This document shows positions 1 through 9,027 of a stretch of DNA of 64,000 nt, piece after piece. The position numbers were made by a program, and so were the translations under genes. The DNA is from Acidocella sp. (lineage in GTDB: Bacteria > Pseudomonadota > Alphaproteobacteria > Acetobacterales > Acetobacteraceae): contig JARLIK010000002.1 in the NCBI GenBank assembly GCA_031291755.1, positions 92,320 to 156,319 of the forward strand, in the 5' to 3' direction. Within the stretch, counting starts at the first letter, position 1. Each line of letters starts with the position of its first letter. Under the pieces are notes generated by a model. That model made no database searches. It was given only the letters and a program-made list of their open reading frames with translations, and had not been told where the DNA came from.

Positions 1-731
1 TCGCCGTGATTTAACTGGCAACGCGGCTCCGGATAGTTCTTTACCTCCAGATGTGCATCGCCGGGGGCCACATAGATATGGCCGGGCTTGATCAACGCGC
101 CATCGGTGGCTTGTGCGACATGCGCAGCGCATAGCCGGTTCAGCCGCTCGGCAAAGCTTTTGGTGAAATTGGCCGGCATATGCTGGCTGATCAAGGTGGG
201 CGGACAATTCACTGGAAAATGCGACAGAATTTCCACCAGCGCCTCGACACCGCCGGTTGAAGAGCCGATGGCGACAACACGGCCATTGGGTACAAAACTT
301 CCCGCCGGGGGCTGGGCCGCTGGCTTCCGGAGCAGCGGCGTGCGGCGGGAACGTGATGCAGCCTTCACTTTTTCGACAAGCGATTCAAAACTGTCGCTGT
401 GCTGACGGGTGGGTTTGGCGACGCAATCGAACGCGCCAAATTCCAGCGCACGTAAGTTTATATCGGCGCCTTTCTGGGTCAATGTTGAAACCATGATCAC
501 CGGCGTTGGCCGCAGGCGCATGATTCTTTCAAGAAAATCCAGCCCGTTCATGTTCGGCATCTCGATGTCGAGCGTTATGACATCCGGATACAGCAGCTTG
601 ATGGCACGCCGCGCCTCGTTCGGGTCAGACGCTTCGCCGACAATTTCAATCATCGGGTCAGCCCGCAAAGTGGCCGAAATCAGGCGGCGCATGGTTGGCG
701 AATCATCGACCACCAGAACGCGGATGCTCAT
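1..731 (-). CDS. cheB: Chemotaxis protein-glutamate methylesterase CheB (partial, C-terminus off the window)
   Basis: CheB removes methyl groups from (and deamidates) chemoreceptor glutamates during adaptation; it acts in the cytoplasm and is activated by CheA phosphorylation. The visible 243 residues hold an N-terminal receiver domain (paired Asp near residue 10, phospho-acceptor Asp in the DIEMPNMNG stretch near 55, Lys in AKPT near 108), a linker to about 150, and the start of the esterase domain with the nucleophile Ser in GSSTGG and the His in QHMP. The catalytic Asp and the end lie left of base 1. The ATG overlaps the cheR stop (ATGA), so the two adaptation enzymes are coupled. Last visible gene of the chemotaxis operon. 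Confidence 0.95.
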   Translation of the reverse strand, partial: MSIRVLVVDDSPTMRRLISATLRADPMIEIVGEASDPNEARRAIKLLYPDVITLDIEMPNMNGLDFLERIMRLRPTPVIMVSTLTQKGADINLRALEFGAFDCVAKPTRQHSDSFESLVEKVKAASRSRRTPLLRKPAAQPPAGSFVPNGRVVAIGSSTGGVEALVEILSHFPVNCPPTLISQHMPANFTKSFAERLNRLCAAHVAQATDGALIKPGHIYVAPGDAHLEVKNYPEPRCQLNHG

Positions 732-1639
732 GGTGCAACCCGCGTGCCGTGCGCATGACGATAGATGGTAACTCCATCGCTGCGCAACAGCGCCTCGGCG
801 GGACCAGAAATTCGCTCGGAATGACCGATGTATAAGGCGGCTTCTGGTGCCAATAATGGCACCATCCGGCTCCATACCCGGCTCTGCGTTTCATTATCAA
901 AATAGATCACCACGTTCCGGCAGAAAATGGCATGGAACAAGCCACGCATTGGCCAATTGCCCATTAGGTTTAGTTTGCGGAACCGCACGAGGGTACGTAA
1001 CTCGGCATTGGCCCGCATCTCGCCCGAGCCACTCGCGACGGGTGAAAACCATCGCTGTACCATCGTAGGTGGAACGGCGTTCAAAGCTGATTTATCATAA
1101 TTGCCGGCCTCGCCAAGCGCGATCATATTCGGATCGATATCGCTCGCCAAAATTTTTATGTTGTAATTTGCAGCCTCGGGCAGCAGGCTCAATATGGTTA
1201 GCCCAATGGAATAAGGCTCCTGCCCGCTGGAGCAGGCGGAGGACCATATCCGGATGGGTTGGCCAAGCTTTGCCTGATGAATGAGCTTGGGCAAAATATG
1301 CAACTTCAGATGCTCGAAATGATGTGGCTCTCGAAAAAACTTGGTTACGTTGGTAGTCAGGGCGGCGATCATGGCGTCACGTTCATTGCGGCCTGGCGGA
1401 CTGCTATGGTCTCTGATTACATTGCAATATTCATGAAAATTATTAAGCCCCAGCAAGCGCAGCCGCTTTGCCAGGCGCGAATAAACCAGGTTCACTTTGT
1501 TCTCGGGCAATGCAATGCCGGCCTCGCGATGCATGACAGCGGCGATCTCTGCAAAATCCTTTGCAGTTAGACAAAACTCACCGCTACTCACCAGATTGTC
1601 GCGCGTATGCGGCTTCACTTGAGTATCCACATTGGTCAT
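728..1639 (-). CDS. cheR: Chemotaxis protein methyltransferase CheR
   Basis: CheR methylates receptor glutamates using S-adenosylmethionine. The 303-residue product has an N-terminal all-helical CheR domain (about 20-80) and a SAM-binding methyltransferase domain with the [14 protein letters not shown] motif, a DIDP acidic loop, and FCRNVVIYF near residue 245, all typical of the family. The start overlaps the cheW stop by 4 bases and its stop overlaps the cheB start. The receptor in the same operon ends in NWDEF, the type of tail that docks on the beta-subdomain of CheR, so this enzyme probably has a dedicated tether. Confidence 0.96.
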   Translation of the reverse strand: MTNVDTQVKPHTRDNLVSSGEFCLTAKDFAEIAAVMHREAGIALPENKVNLVYSRLAKRLRLLGLNNFHEYCNVIRDHSSPPGRNERDAMIAALTTNVTKFFREPHHFEHLKLHILPKLIHQAKLGQPIRIWSSACSSGQEPYSIGLTILSLLPEAANYNIKILASDIDPNMIALGEAGNYDKSALNAVPPTMVQRWFSPVASGSGEMRANAELRTLVRFRKLNLMGNWPMRGLFHAIFCRNVVIYFDNETQSRVWSRMVPLLAPEAALYIGHSERISGPAEALLRSDGVTIYRHAHGTRVAP

Positions 1640-2100
1640 GCGGCCTCAAGCTCATGGTCGGGTAGAACATGGTCGAGTGCGAGCAGGCTGATCATGCGGC
1701 CTTCTACGGGCAGTAGCCCGCGCACGAAGGTTTTCACCAGGTCTGAGGCAACGTCTGGCGTCGGTTGAATATGCTCCTCATTCAAGGTTAAAATATCGGA
1801 TACCGCGTCGACCAGCAGGCCAATCTGCTGCTGCCCGATTTGCGCAACGATGATGACATTGCGTGCCGTCGGTTCGCTGCTTGGCAGTCCCAGCCTGATA
1901 GCGAGATCAATAATGGGTAGCACAGCACCACGTAGATTAATTACGCCGCGCAGATAATCCGGCGAGTGTGGCAGCGCAGTTGCCACTGTCCAACCGCGGA
2001 TTTCGCGGACGGCCATGATATTGATACAGAATTCCTGCTGACCGATGCGAAAGGCGATCAGTTCACGCGCCTTCACGTCGGGTGCAAATGCTTGGCTCAT
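1636..2100 (-). CDS. cheW: Chemotaxis coupling protein CheW
   Basis: A single CheW domain covers all 154 residues: beta-barrel with [18 protein letters not shown] near the N-terminus, [18 protein letters not shown] in the middle and [11 protein letters not shown] later. It couples the CheA kinase to receptors at the membrane signalling array. It starts 3 bases after the cheA stop and overlaps cheR. Length is normal for the family. Confidence 0.95.
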   Translation of the reverse strand: MSQAFAPDVKARELIAFRIGQQEFCINIMAVREIRGWTVATALPHSPDYLRGVINLRGAVLPIIDLAIRLGLPSSEPTARNVIIVAQIGQQQIGLLVDAVSDILTLNEEHIQPTPDVASDLVKTFVRGLLPVEGRMISLLALDHVLPDHELEAA

Positions 2101-2103
2101 TGC

Positions 2104-4206
2104 TCAACTCGCTTCCATAAGAGTAACAACTGCTCGCATCGATTCAATTCGCGGCGACTCGGCACGCGAAGTCGACACAATTGAATCGACATCTAAAATC
2201 AATGCGACTCTACCATCGCCCATCACGGTCGCTGCCGCGATGCCTGGAACGGCCTGATAGTTTGCCTCGAGACTTTTGATTACGACCTGCCGTTGGCTTT
2301 GAATTGTATCAAACAGCAGGACCGCCTGCGAACCGCCTTCACATTCAACAAGCAAAGCAACCGATCTTGTCGGTTCGATAGCTTCGCTGCGGTAGCCAAG
2401 TGCTAGTGCTACATCGACCATCGGAACATAGCCGCCGCGCAATGATAGCACCCGTACTTTGCTATCGAGCGGATGCACATCATTAGCACGTGGCTGTAAG
2501 GTTTCCAATATCGCGCCGAGGGGCACAATAAGAGTATGCGTGGCGGCAGTAACCACCATCCCGTCAAGCACTGCGAGGGTAAGAGGCAAACTTAAGGTAA
2601 ATGTTGATCCGATGCCGGGTTTCGATGAAATTGAAATCCGCCCGCCAAGCGCTTGTACCGAGCGGCGAACAACATCCATACCGACACCGCGGCCAGAAAT
2701 GTCAGTCACAGCACTGGCCGTTGAAAATCCAGGCATGAAGATCAGATTATCAATCTCATCATCAGTCAAGGTGGCGTCTGCGTTGATTAAACCATTTTCG
2801 AGAGCCTTGGCTTTTACGCGATTGCGATTAATGCCGGCGCCATCGTCGGCCACTTCCACGACAATGCGCCCGGAGCGGTGTAAGGCAGCCAGTCGCACTG
2901 TACCCTCAGCCGGCTTGCCGGATGCCCGCCTGACTTCCGGTGTTTCAAGTCCGTGATCAATGGCATTACGAATCATGTGAGTCAGCGGATCGGAAATTCG
3001 TTCTATGACCGTTTTGTCAACTTCAGTGCTTTCACCCTCGGTTAATAGCCGTACCTGCTTGCCAGTTTGCGCGGCAACTTCGCGTACCAGCCGTGGCATG
3101 CGTTGAAACACCGAGCGTACTGGCTGAGCCCGGATGGCCATCACGCTATCCTGAATCTCACGTGTTAAATTCTCAAGTTCTTCTAAGGCCACCGCCACGC
3201 CAGAAGCCCGGACAATGCCAGCTTCCAGAACACGCTGGCTTAACATGGCTTCATTGATGACAAGCTCGCCTACCAAGTCGATCATGCGATCAACACGTTC
3301 AAGATCGACACGAATGGTGGCGGTGGTTGCAGAGTCTTGCTTTGCTACCGAATTGTCAAGTTTTGCCGTGATCTCTAACTTTTCGTTGGTTGGCAGTATG
3401 GGGACCGGTTCAATAGGGTTGGAAGGAAAGAATTCGAAGCCTTCAAAAAACGCTGGAGGTTCGTCCGGCATATCGGTGCTAACAGGCATAGCAATGATGC
3501 TGAGATCGCAGTCTCCTTCGACAAACTCAAAAACATCGCGCACGGAGGCTTCGTCGCATTCTGATTTCAAAATGATAGTCCAACTCAAGTATGCTCCATC
3601 AGGATCGATTTGATGAAGCTCCGGCAAGCGGCTCGCATTCAGCATAACCTCAACCTCACCCAGACGGCGCAGGTCACGCAACAGCAAGGCAGGTTCGTTA
3701 GCTTTCGCATATAGCTCGGGATGGGGACAAAATGTAATTTGCCAATTATGCGCATGCGAAGGCGCTAACGTTGGGGCTGGTGCATTGACGATGGTAGCAA
3801 ACTGTAAACTTGATTCAGCAGACTCTTGATTTAATTTCGTGAGTTCTCCGATAAGTCCACTCGTTTGTTCTTCACTAAAAATTGTATTTTCTCGCGCGGC
3901 GTGGACCAGATCAGCCAATACGTCTGCTGCCCGCAGTAGAGTGAGCATTACAGTTGGCGTCGAAACCATCCGGCCGCAACGTACGCTGTCAAGGGTTGTC
4001 TCAAAGGCATGTGCAAACCTTACTAACCCATCCAGTCCAAATATACCGGCCCCACCCTTAATTGAGTGCACGGCACGAAACACGGCATTCACGGTATCCG
4101 CAGACTGAGTTTCTGCTTGCATGTGAAGCAGTCCGGTTTCGAGTTCACCTAGTTGCTCATTACATTCCTGAAAGAACGTCTCGCGAATTTCCTCCATTGG
4201 GTCCAT
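2104..4206 (-). CDS. cheA: Chemotaxis histidine kinase CheA
   Basis: Hybrid-class sensor kinase that phosphorylates CheY and CheB in response to receptor state. From the ATG at 4206 the domains are: HPt with the phospho-accepting His about residue 47 (AVHSIKGGAG), a CheY/CheB-docking P2-like domain about 153-243, dimerisation helices about 297-365, an HATPase with N-box HMIRNAIDHG at about 410, DDGAGI near 455 and GRGVGM near 505, and a C-terminal CheW-like domain from about 540 to 675. The open frame includes a TTG one codon earlier; ATG at 4206 is preferred because AGGAG sits about 10 bases upstream. 700 residues is normal. Confidence 0.96.
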   Translation of the reverse strand: MDPMEEIRETFFQECNEQLGELETGLLHMQAETQSADTVNAVFRAVHSIKGGAGIFGLDGLVRFAHAFETTLDSVRCGRMVSTPTVMLTLLRAADVLADLVHAARENTIFSEEQTSGLIGELTKLNQESAESSLQFATIVNAPAPTLAPSHAHNWQITFCPHPELYAKANEPALLLRDLRRLGEVEVMLNASRLPELHQIDPDGAYLSWTIILKSECDEASVRDVFEFVEGDCDLSIIAMPVSTDMPDEPPAFFEGFEFFPSNPIEPVPILPTNEKLEITAKLDNSVAKQDSATTATIRVDLERVDRMIDLVGELVINEAMLSQRVLEAGIVRASGVAVALEELENLTREIQDSVMAIRAQPVRSVFQRMPRLVREVAAQTGKQVRLLTEGESTEVDKTVIERISDPLTHMIRNAIDHGLETPEVRRASGKPAEGTVRLAALHRSGRIVVEVADDGAGINRNRVKAKALENGLINADATLTDDEIDNLIFMPGFSTASAVTDISGRGVGMDVVRRSVQALGGRISISSKPGIGSTFTLSLPLTLAVLDGMVVTAATHTLIVPLGAILETLQPRANDVHPLDSKVRVLSLRGGYVPMVDVALALGYRSEAIEPTRSVALLVECEGGSQAVLLFDTIQSQRQVVIKSLEANYQAVPGIAAATVMGDGRVALILDVDSIVSTSRAESPRIESMRAVVTLMEAS

Positions 4207-4222
4207 CAACGCTGCTCCTGTT

Positions 4223-4588
4223 TCAGGCCGCTACACGGCGGATGGCGTCCACCAGTTTCACCGGATCAAATGGCTTCACAATCCATCCGGTAGCGCCCGC
4301 GGCTTTGGCGCGGCTTTTCTTTTCAGAATCAACCTCCGTGGTCAGAACCAATACGGGCATTGATTTGTGATCGATATGGCGGCGGATGGCTTCGATAAAC
4401 CCAAAGCCATCAAGTCGTGGCATGTTGAGGTCAGTCACGATAACGTCAGGCTGTTCTGTCTTCAAAACTTCCAGCCCATCGAGCCCATCTTCGGCTTGGA
4501 GAACCCGGAACCCAGCCTTTAGAAGTGAATGCTTCAACATGTCGCGCATGGTACGTGAATCATCAACGGTAAGAACAGTTTTATTCAT
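4223..4588 (-). CDS. CheY-like single-domain response regulator
   Basis: A 121-residue receiver domain with nothing attached: acidic pair VDDS at 9-10, phospho-acceptor Asp53 in VTDLNMP, Thr in VLTTE near 83-84 and Lys105 in VKPF. It lies between the STAS protein gene and cheA in the same operon and overlaps the STAS gene by 4 bases. It is the likeliest motor-signalling CheY here, but a second CheY-like protein is encoded at 7057-7428, so which one binds the switch cannot be told from sequence. Confidence 0.93.
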   Translation of the reverse strand: MNKTVLTVDDSRTMRDMLKHSLLKAGFRVLQAEDGLDGLEVLKTEQPDVIVTDLNMPRLDGFGFIEAIRRHIDHKSMPVLVLTTEVDSEKKSRAKAAGATGWIVKPFDPVKLVDAIRRVAA

Positions 4589-4905
4589 GGCGTTATCTCC
4601 CTTTGATCAGAGAATAACTCTGGTGAGACACCGAGCAATTCGATGCCAGCGGTAAGTTCATCCGACATTGGCAAGATGGTAAATTGAAGCTGATCGGTGC
4701 GCCAGGCTGCCTGCGCCGCAAGAAGGATTTGCAAATACTGTGCGCCAAATTTTCGAACTTCAGCGCCGCTTAATTGCAGATCAGCTCCACGATGAGATAG
4801 AAATGAATTAATCAGATCAGAGATTGTGCTTGCACTAAATGATGCTGGCAACTCGGTGAAATCGGTGCGATCCACGGATTTTTTTGACGGCTTATTAGAA
4901 TTCAT
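4585..4905 (-). CDS. STAS-domain protein of the chemotaxis operon
   Basis: 106 residues. After an N-terminal polar stretch of about 40 residues it has the STAS fold pattern: LQLSGAEVRKFGAQYLQILLAAQAAWR, where anti-sigma antagonists carry the phosphorylatable Ser/Thr region, then a beta strand and final helix. Proteins of this type are seen in alphaproteobacterial chemotaxis clusters between receptor and cheY; their role is unproven. It overlaps the mcp stop by 11 bases and the next cheY-like gene by 4, so it is translated with them. Confidence 0.75.
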   Translation of the reverse strand: MNSNKPSKKSVDRTDFTELPASFSASTISDLINSFLSHRGADLQLSGAEVRKFGAQYLQILLAAQAAWRTDQLQFTILPMSDELTAGIELLGVSPELFSDQREITP

Positions 4906-6877
4906 CCCAATTATCCTCTGCCGCCGCCGCTGCTGTGTTGGTTGTTCGCCGCTTTTGTGAAGCTATGCCGGCTGCAGATAATCCAGAAGACAAAGTTGAT
5001 TTTCTGGCTAATGGTTTTAGCGTGTCTGATATATTTTTTGGAACGGCTTTTAATGACAGGCGTTGTACAGAAGCCTGCATGATTTCTCCTATTTCAAATT
5101 GATTTATCAGCCGCGCCAGTTCTTCGGCTTCGTTGGCCAAACCATGGCTGGCGGCGGTAGATTCTTCGACCATGGCGGCATTTTGCTGTGTTACCTGGTC
5201 CATCTGTGTAACCGCAATATTGACCTGGCTGAGGCCAGACGATTGTTCAAGCGTAGAGGCCGCCATCTCGATCAAAAGCCCATTGAGCTTGCTGATCTGC
5301 TCAACGATTCGATTCAACGAATTGCCGGTCTCTCCTACCAAACGGACTCCTTTGCTAACCTGGGTATTGGATTCCGAAATCAGTAATTTGATTTCCCGCG
5401 CTGCATCGGCGGATCGCTGTGCTAAGGCCCGTACCTCCGTGGCGACCACAGCGAAGCCTCGCCCGGCGTCTCCGGCGCGGGCTGCTTCAACTCCGGCATT
5501 GAGGGCGAGAAGATTTGTCTGAAAGGCAATTTCATCGATAACGCTGATAATGTTGCTAATTTTTTTCGACGATAGCTCAATGCCGCCCATGGCTGATACG
5601 GTTTCTTTGAGTACGCTGCTCGAGCGGTCAGCATCGGACTTTGCGGCTGCGACAGCAGTGCGTGCGGCCTCAGCATTGTCTGCTGATCTTTTTACAGTCT
5701 CAGTAATTTGACCGAGCGCCGCAGCGGTTTGTTCAAGGCTGGCCGCTTGCTGTTCAGTACGGCGCGCTAGATCATCAGATGCGCGTGTCATTTCGCCGGT
5801 CCCGGCTCGTACCGCCATAATATTGCCAGTGATAGATTGAACGGTCGTCTGCAATGTCGTCATCGCGGCATTGAAATCGCGGTATAGTTGCTGGTATTCC
5901 TCGCTGAATGTGCTGGTCAGCCTGTACATTAATTGACCGCTGGCCAGCTTTCCGAGACCATCCGCTAAGGCATTGACGACAGTCTGTAGGTTCTGGGCAG
6001 AAATCTGCTGCTCAGTTTCGATGCGCTGTTGTTCCGCAGTGGTTGCCTGACGTTGTAATTCAGCATCCCGCTCAAGCTTAATTTTTTCTAATCCCGCCTC
6101 TTTGAATTTTAACAATGTCCTAGCCATCAGTCCGACTTCGTCGCGGCGTTTTAAGCCCGGAATATCAGCCTGATAACCATTGCTGGATAGATGATCCATG
6201 GTTCCCAATAGAGCCTTCAACGGTGCCACGATCCATCGGCGAATTGCAAAATCGCCACCGACCAGGACGAGCAGAAGTCCAAATAGAATAAAACCGTAGG
6301 TTATCATGATAGTGCGTCGTGTGCTGCTGTTTAAATCTGCCAAATCACGATCGGCTTGCGCCTGTAGGCTTTTCTTCTCCGCAATCATGTCCTGCACCAT
6401 CACCGGGAATGACGGAGCGCAGTGCCCCAAAAATTCTGTTTGCGCAGCCATGTTAGCATCAGCGAGGGTAGTGCTTTTGCCCATAGCAAGAGCTGACTGG
6501 CAATCTTGACTGAAAATGCTGTCAGCCCGCCGCTTCAATGCGATGATATCAGTTTGATGCCGGGGATCGAGCAAGGCGGCGTGATTCATATTGATATCAA
6601 ATGTTGTGTTATCCGTGGCGAGAGAGGCTAATGCGGTTTGCTTGCCTATGGTAGTTGTTTCAATCAAAAACTGAGCGACATCCTCGCGTCCGGCGACAAA
6701 GGCGCGGTTTGCAGATGCCAGCAATGTCGCTGCGGTTGCGGTGCCTTGTGCTACGTTAATATAGCCGGTTTGAATTACCGACATCTGAGAGGTCGAATAA
6801 TATATAGAAATGATGACGAAGAACCCGAAGGTGCCCAAGATTGTTAGGAATTTGCCGATAATCGGAATGTTTTTCAC
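4895..6877 (-). CDS. Methyl-accepting chemotaxis receptor with C-terminal CheR/CheB tether
   Basis: Transmembrane receptor of 660 residues: TM1 at about 9-30, a periplasmic helical-bundle-like sensor of about 160 residues with two Cys residues (possible disulfide), TM2 at about 190-212, HAMP, then a long coiled-coil signalling domain with the conserved tip EIAFQTNLLALNAGVEAARA. It ends in a flexible Ala/Lys/Thr-rich linker and the pentapeptide NWDEF, matching the NWETF-type tether for CheR and CheB. The start is GTG at 6877; the next Met lies after TM1, so GTG is required. It is the first gene of the operon. The ligand is unknown. Confidence 0.93.
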   Translation of the reverse strand: MKNIPIIGKFLTILGTFGFFVIISIYYSTSQMSVIQTGYINVAQGTATAATLLASANRAFVAGREDVAQFLIETTTIGKQTALASLATDNTTFDINMNHAALLDPRHQTDIIALKRRADSIFSQDCQSALAMGKSTTLADANMAAQTEFLGHCAPSFPVMVQDMIAEKKSLQAQADRDLADLNSSTRRTIMITYGFILFGLLLVLVGGDFAIRRWIVAPLKALLGTMDHLSSNGYQADIPGLKRRDEVGLMARTLLKFKEAGLEKIKLERDAELQRQATTAEQQRIETEQQISAQNLQTVVNALADGLGKLASGQLMYRLTSTFSEEYQQLYRDFNAAMTTLQTTVQSITGNIMAVRAGTGEMTRASDDLARRTEQQAASLEQTAAALGQITETVKRSADNAEAARTAVAAAKSDADRSSSVLKETVSAMGGIELSSKKISNIISVIDEIAFQTNLLALNAGVEAARAGDAGRGFAVVATEVRALAQRSADAAREIKLLISESNTQVSKGVRLVGETGNSLNRIVEQISKLNGLLIEMAASTLEQSSGLSQVNIAVTQMDQVTQQNAAMVEESTAASHGLANEAEELARLINQFEIGEIMQASVQRLSLKAVPKNISDTLKPLARKSTLSSGLSAAGIASQKRRTTNTAAAAAEDNWDEF

Positions 6878-7056
6878 GAAACCACACTAAGTTTAAAAAT
6901 TATGACGTCATCTGAGTGAAGCCTAGGGGTCTGAAAGTTAAAATGGAGATAATTATTTAGCCTGCTTTGAATGTTTATGCCGAAGGAATTGATTTTAATG
7001 ATGTGATGAATAATGCTGGTCGCTAAAACAGCCTCCTGTATGTTCCTGCGCAACAT

Positions 7057-7428
7057 TCAGGCAACCGGCAATAGTTGTTTTACCACATAGAGTAGTTGAT
7101 TTGCTTGTGGCGGCTTTGTCAGCCATCCCGAGGCGCCGGCTGAGCGGGCGTCATCGCGCTTGCGCCCATCTGAATCACCGCTCAGAACGATGATCGGCGT
7201 GAATTTCGTGGCATTGGCTTTGCGTGCTTCCTTGATGAAGGCAATACCATCCATTTCCGGCATATTAAGATCCGTGAGGATCACAGTCGGCTTTAGCCCA
7301 TCACTGATTTGCTGAACGCCTTCTTTGCCGTTGGCCGCCGTGGCAACTTCATATCCGGCTTTTGTAAGAATCTGCGACAGACTCATAATGATGGTCGGTG
7401 AATCGTCAAGAATCAGAATGATGGCCAT
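7057..7428 (-). CDS. CheY-like response regulator
   Basis: A stand-alone receiver domain of 123 residues: LDDS at 8-10, Asp53 in LTDLNMP, SGDSD in place of the usual Thr motif, Lys in LTKPP near 107. The frame is open to an ATG at 7467, but the ATG at 7428 is preferred because it gives the standard receiver N-terminus and has AAGAG about 11 bases before it. It lies upstream of the receptor with a 179-base AT-rich gap, so it may have its own transcript. It resembles, but is clearly distinct from, the cheY-like gene at 4223-4588. Confidence 0.88.
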   Translation of the reverse strand: MAIILILDDSPTIIMSLSQILTKAGYEVATAANGKEGVQQISDGLKPTVILTDLNMPEMDGIAFIKEARKANATKFTPIIVLSGDSDGRKRDDARSAGASGWLTKPPQANQLLYVVKQLLPVA

Positions 7429-7662
7429 GGTCAAATATTCTCTTGAGCTGTGAGGGTCTGTCAGCATGTTTTTAGGGGAAAATGAATGATAAACGATTAA
7501 GAGCGACCGTCCGGTTCGCTGCTATGCAGACAATTTATTAACGTCAGCCAAACTTTCGGTTTGTTTTTATCTAAATTATGCCTGGAAACCTTACCTTAAT
7601 AGATACTCCTGTAGGCTTGGGGATATCTTGATCAGTGCTTGGGCAGGGAGTGCGGCATACGA

Positions 7663-8907
7663 ATGTTGGAGCAGGTGACAGATATTCCCGCACTGGATTT
7701 ATTGGCTTCCGGCAGAACACCGCAGCGCCGCTCAGCGCTGATGGAAGCGCAGTCTGATGTCATCATGCGCAAGATCGGCTTCATGCTGTTTCAAAAAATG
7801 CGCTGCAATGTTCGTCTGCTGAGTTGCATTAACGGCGTGATCAGCCACGAGGCGGCTTTGGCAGCCTTGCCCGATGTTATGCTGGCCGGTATCGCCGAAA
7901 TGGCGCCCTTGCATGGGCGGGTGATCGTGGCGATCGAAGGCGATTTGATCGGCGCTGTGGTCGATGGCATGTGTGGTGCCACCAGTTCGGACGTGTTCTA
8001 CCGCACTGAACTTTCCGCCATGGAAATGCGCGTTGCCAAGCAGATGGTGGAGTTGACATATACAGCCATCGCGGAGGTTTTTGCCAATTTGATGACGCTG
8101 AAATGGACTGTGGCTCAGTATGAAACCACCACCAGCATGCTGACCATCGCCGCCGAGCAGGACTGGATGATCTCAACGACGGGTATTTTTGAAACACCTA
8201 TAGGCATTGGCTCAATCCGCTTTATCGCCCCCTATGCCGGTTTTGAACCTCTGGAAAACAAAGTCTCGTCGCAACTGGGTATTACCGGTTCATCAGCGGC
8301 TGATCAGCGTTGGATGGCGGCCCTGTCGCCGCTGATTGATAACGTGCCGTTTGAAATTCGCTTTGAGATCGTGCGGAGTGATGTTCCTCTCGGGGTGTTT
8401 TGTGCTCTGGAGCGCGGCGATGTTTTGCCCTGTTTTATTTTGCCGGAAGCCATCGCGGTGGCCGGCGGTATTGATCTGTTTACCGCCGATTATGGCCAGC
8501 ACGATGGCTTTATGTGCTGCTCGCCCCGCCGCAGCGATGCTGCCGGAAAATTGCGCCGCTCGCACAGCCTGGCATCTGGCCTCGCGCGGGATATGGTGGT
8601 TGATGGCGAGGCGGTGCTGACCAGTCATGCTGTAGCACTCGTTGAGGCCATGCCTGCGGACCGGGTGACTGTCCGGCTTACGGTTGAACTCGGCAGCATC
8701 AGCCTCTCGTTCAATCGGTTCTCTGAACTGCGGGCCGGCGAGCTGCTGGTGCTTGATCAACTGGCGGGCGAGAGTTTGCGCATCTTCGCCAATGGATACC
8801 ATGTCGGCACCGGCGAAGTGGTGATGCAAGCTGGAGACAAGTGCGGCATCCGGCTGGTTTCAATCAATGCTGATCCGCAGATGCACCGCTCATTCTCGAT
8901 GGGGTAA
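7663..8907 (+). CDS. FliM-FliN-like fusion, flagellar motor switch protein with two SPOA domains
   Basis: 414 residues from the ATG at 7663 (GGGAG 14 bases upstream; a TTG 24 bases earlier is also open). Residues about 25-200 match the CheC-like middle domain of FliM (IEGDLIGAVVDGMCGA, TELSAMEMRVAKQMVE). Two SPOA-type beta domains follow, at about 218-287 and 334-402; the second (VRLTVELGSISLSFNRFSELRAG) reads like FliN. A FliM core plus a FliN domain explains the length, about 80 more than normal FliM. The CheY-binding LSQxEIDALL-type N-terminus of FliM is not seen. Alternative: a SctQ-like type III secretion C-ring protein, less likely next to chemotaxis genes. Confidence 0.7.
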   Translation: MLEQVTDIPALDLLASGRTPQRRSALMEAQSDVIMRKIGFMLFQKMRCNVRLLSCINGVISHEAALAALPDVMLAGIAEMAPLHGRVIVAIEGDLIGAVVDGMCGATSSDVFYRTELSAMEMRVAKQMVELTYTAIAEVFANLMTLKWTVAQYETTTSMLTIAAEQDWMISTTGIFETPIGIGSIRFIAPYAGFEPLENKVSSQLGITGSSAADQRWMAALSPLIDNVPFEIRFEIVRSDVPLGVFCALERGDVLPCFILPEAIAVAGGIDLFTADYGQHDGFMCCSPRRSDAAGKLRRSHSLASGLARDMVVDGEAVLTSHAVALVEAMPADRVTVRLTVELGSISLSFNRFSELRAGELLVLDQLAGESLRIFANGYHVGTGEVVMQAGDKCGIRLVSINADPQMHRSFSMG

Positions 8908-8944
8908 ATCTATAGAGGTTTCGGATGGTAAATTTAAAGTTATA

Positions 8945-8978
8945 TTGACGATAGACAATACAACCCTAGATGTATAAT
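8945..8978 (+). promoter_or_regulatory. Possible promoter for the sugar transferase gene
   Basis: A perfect -10 hexamer TATAAT lies at 8973-8978 with TG directly before it, 50 bases upstream of the ATG at 9028. The only good -35 match, TTGACG at 8945-8950, is 22 bases away, too far for a normal sigma-70 spacer; TAGACA at 8952-8957 gives a 15-base spacer. The 120-base gap between the two genes is AT-rich and otherwise empty. Confidence 0.3.
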
Positions 8979-9027
8979 CTGTGCTGAGCGGGCATTTCCG
9001 TGGTCTTTTACGGGGCGGGACGCGGCA

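Noticed and set aside
6902..6909. TGACGTCA palindrome upstream of the receptor gene
   Set aside because: An 8-base palindrome is expected by chance in a window this size and no second copy is nearby.
6874..7056. 60-residue minus-strand frame upstream of the receptor gene
   Set aside because: AT-rich intergenic composition, no RBS and no recognisable protein pattern; it is likelier to be the receptor leader.
8293..8829. 178-codon frame antisense to the FliM-FliN-like gene
   Set aside because: It mirrors the codon structure of the sense gene, which has clear SPOA and CheC-like motifs; shadow frame.
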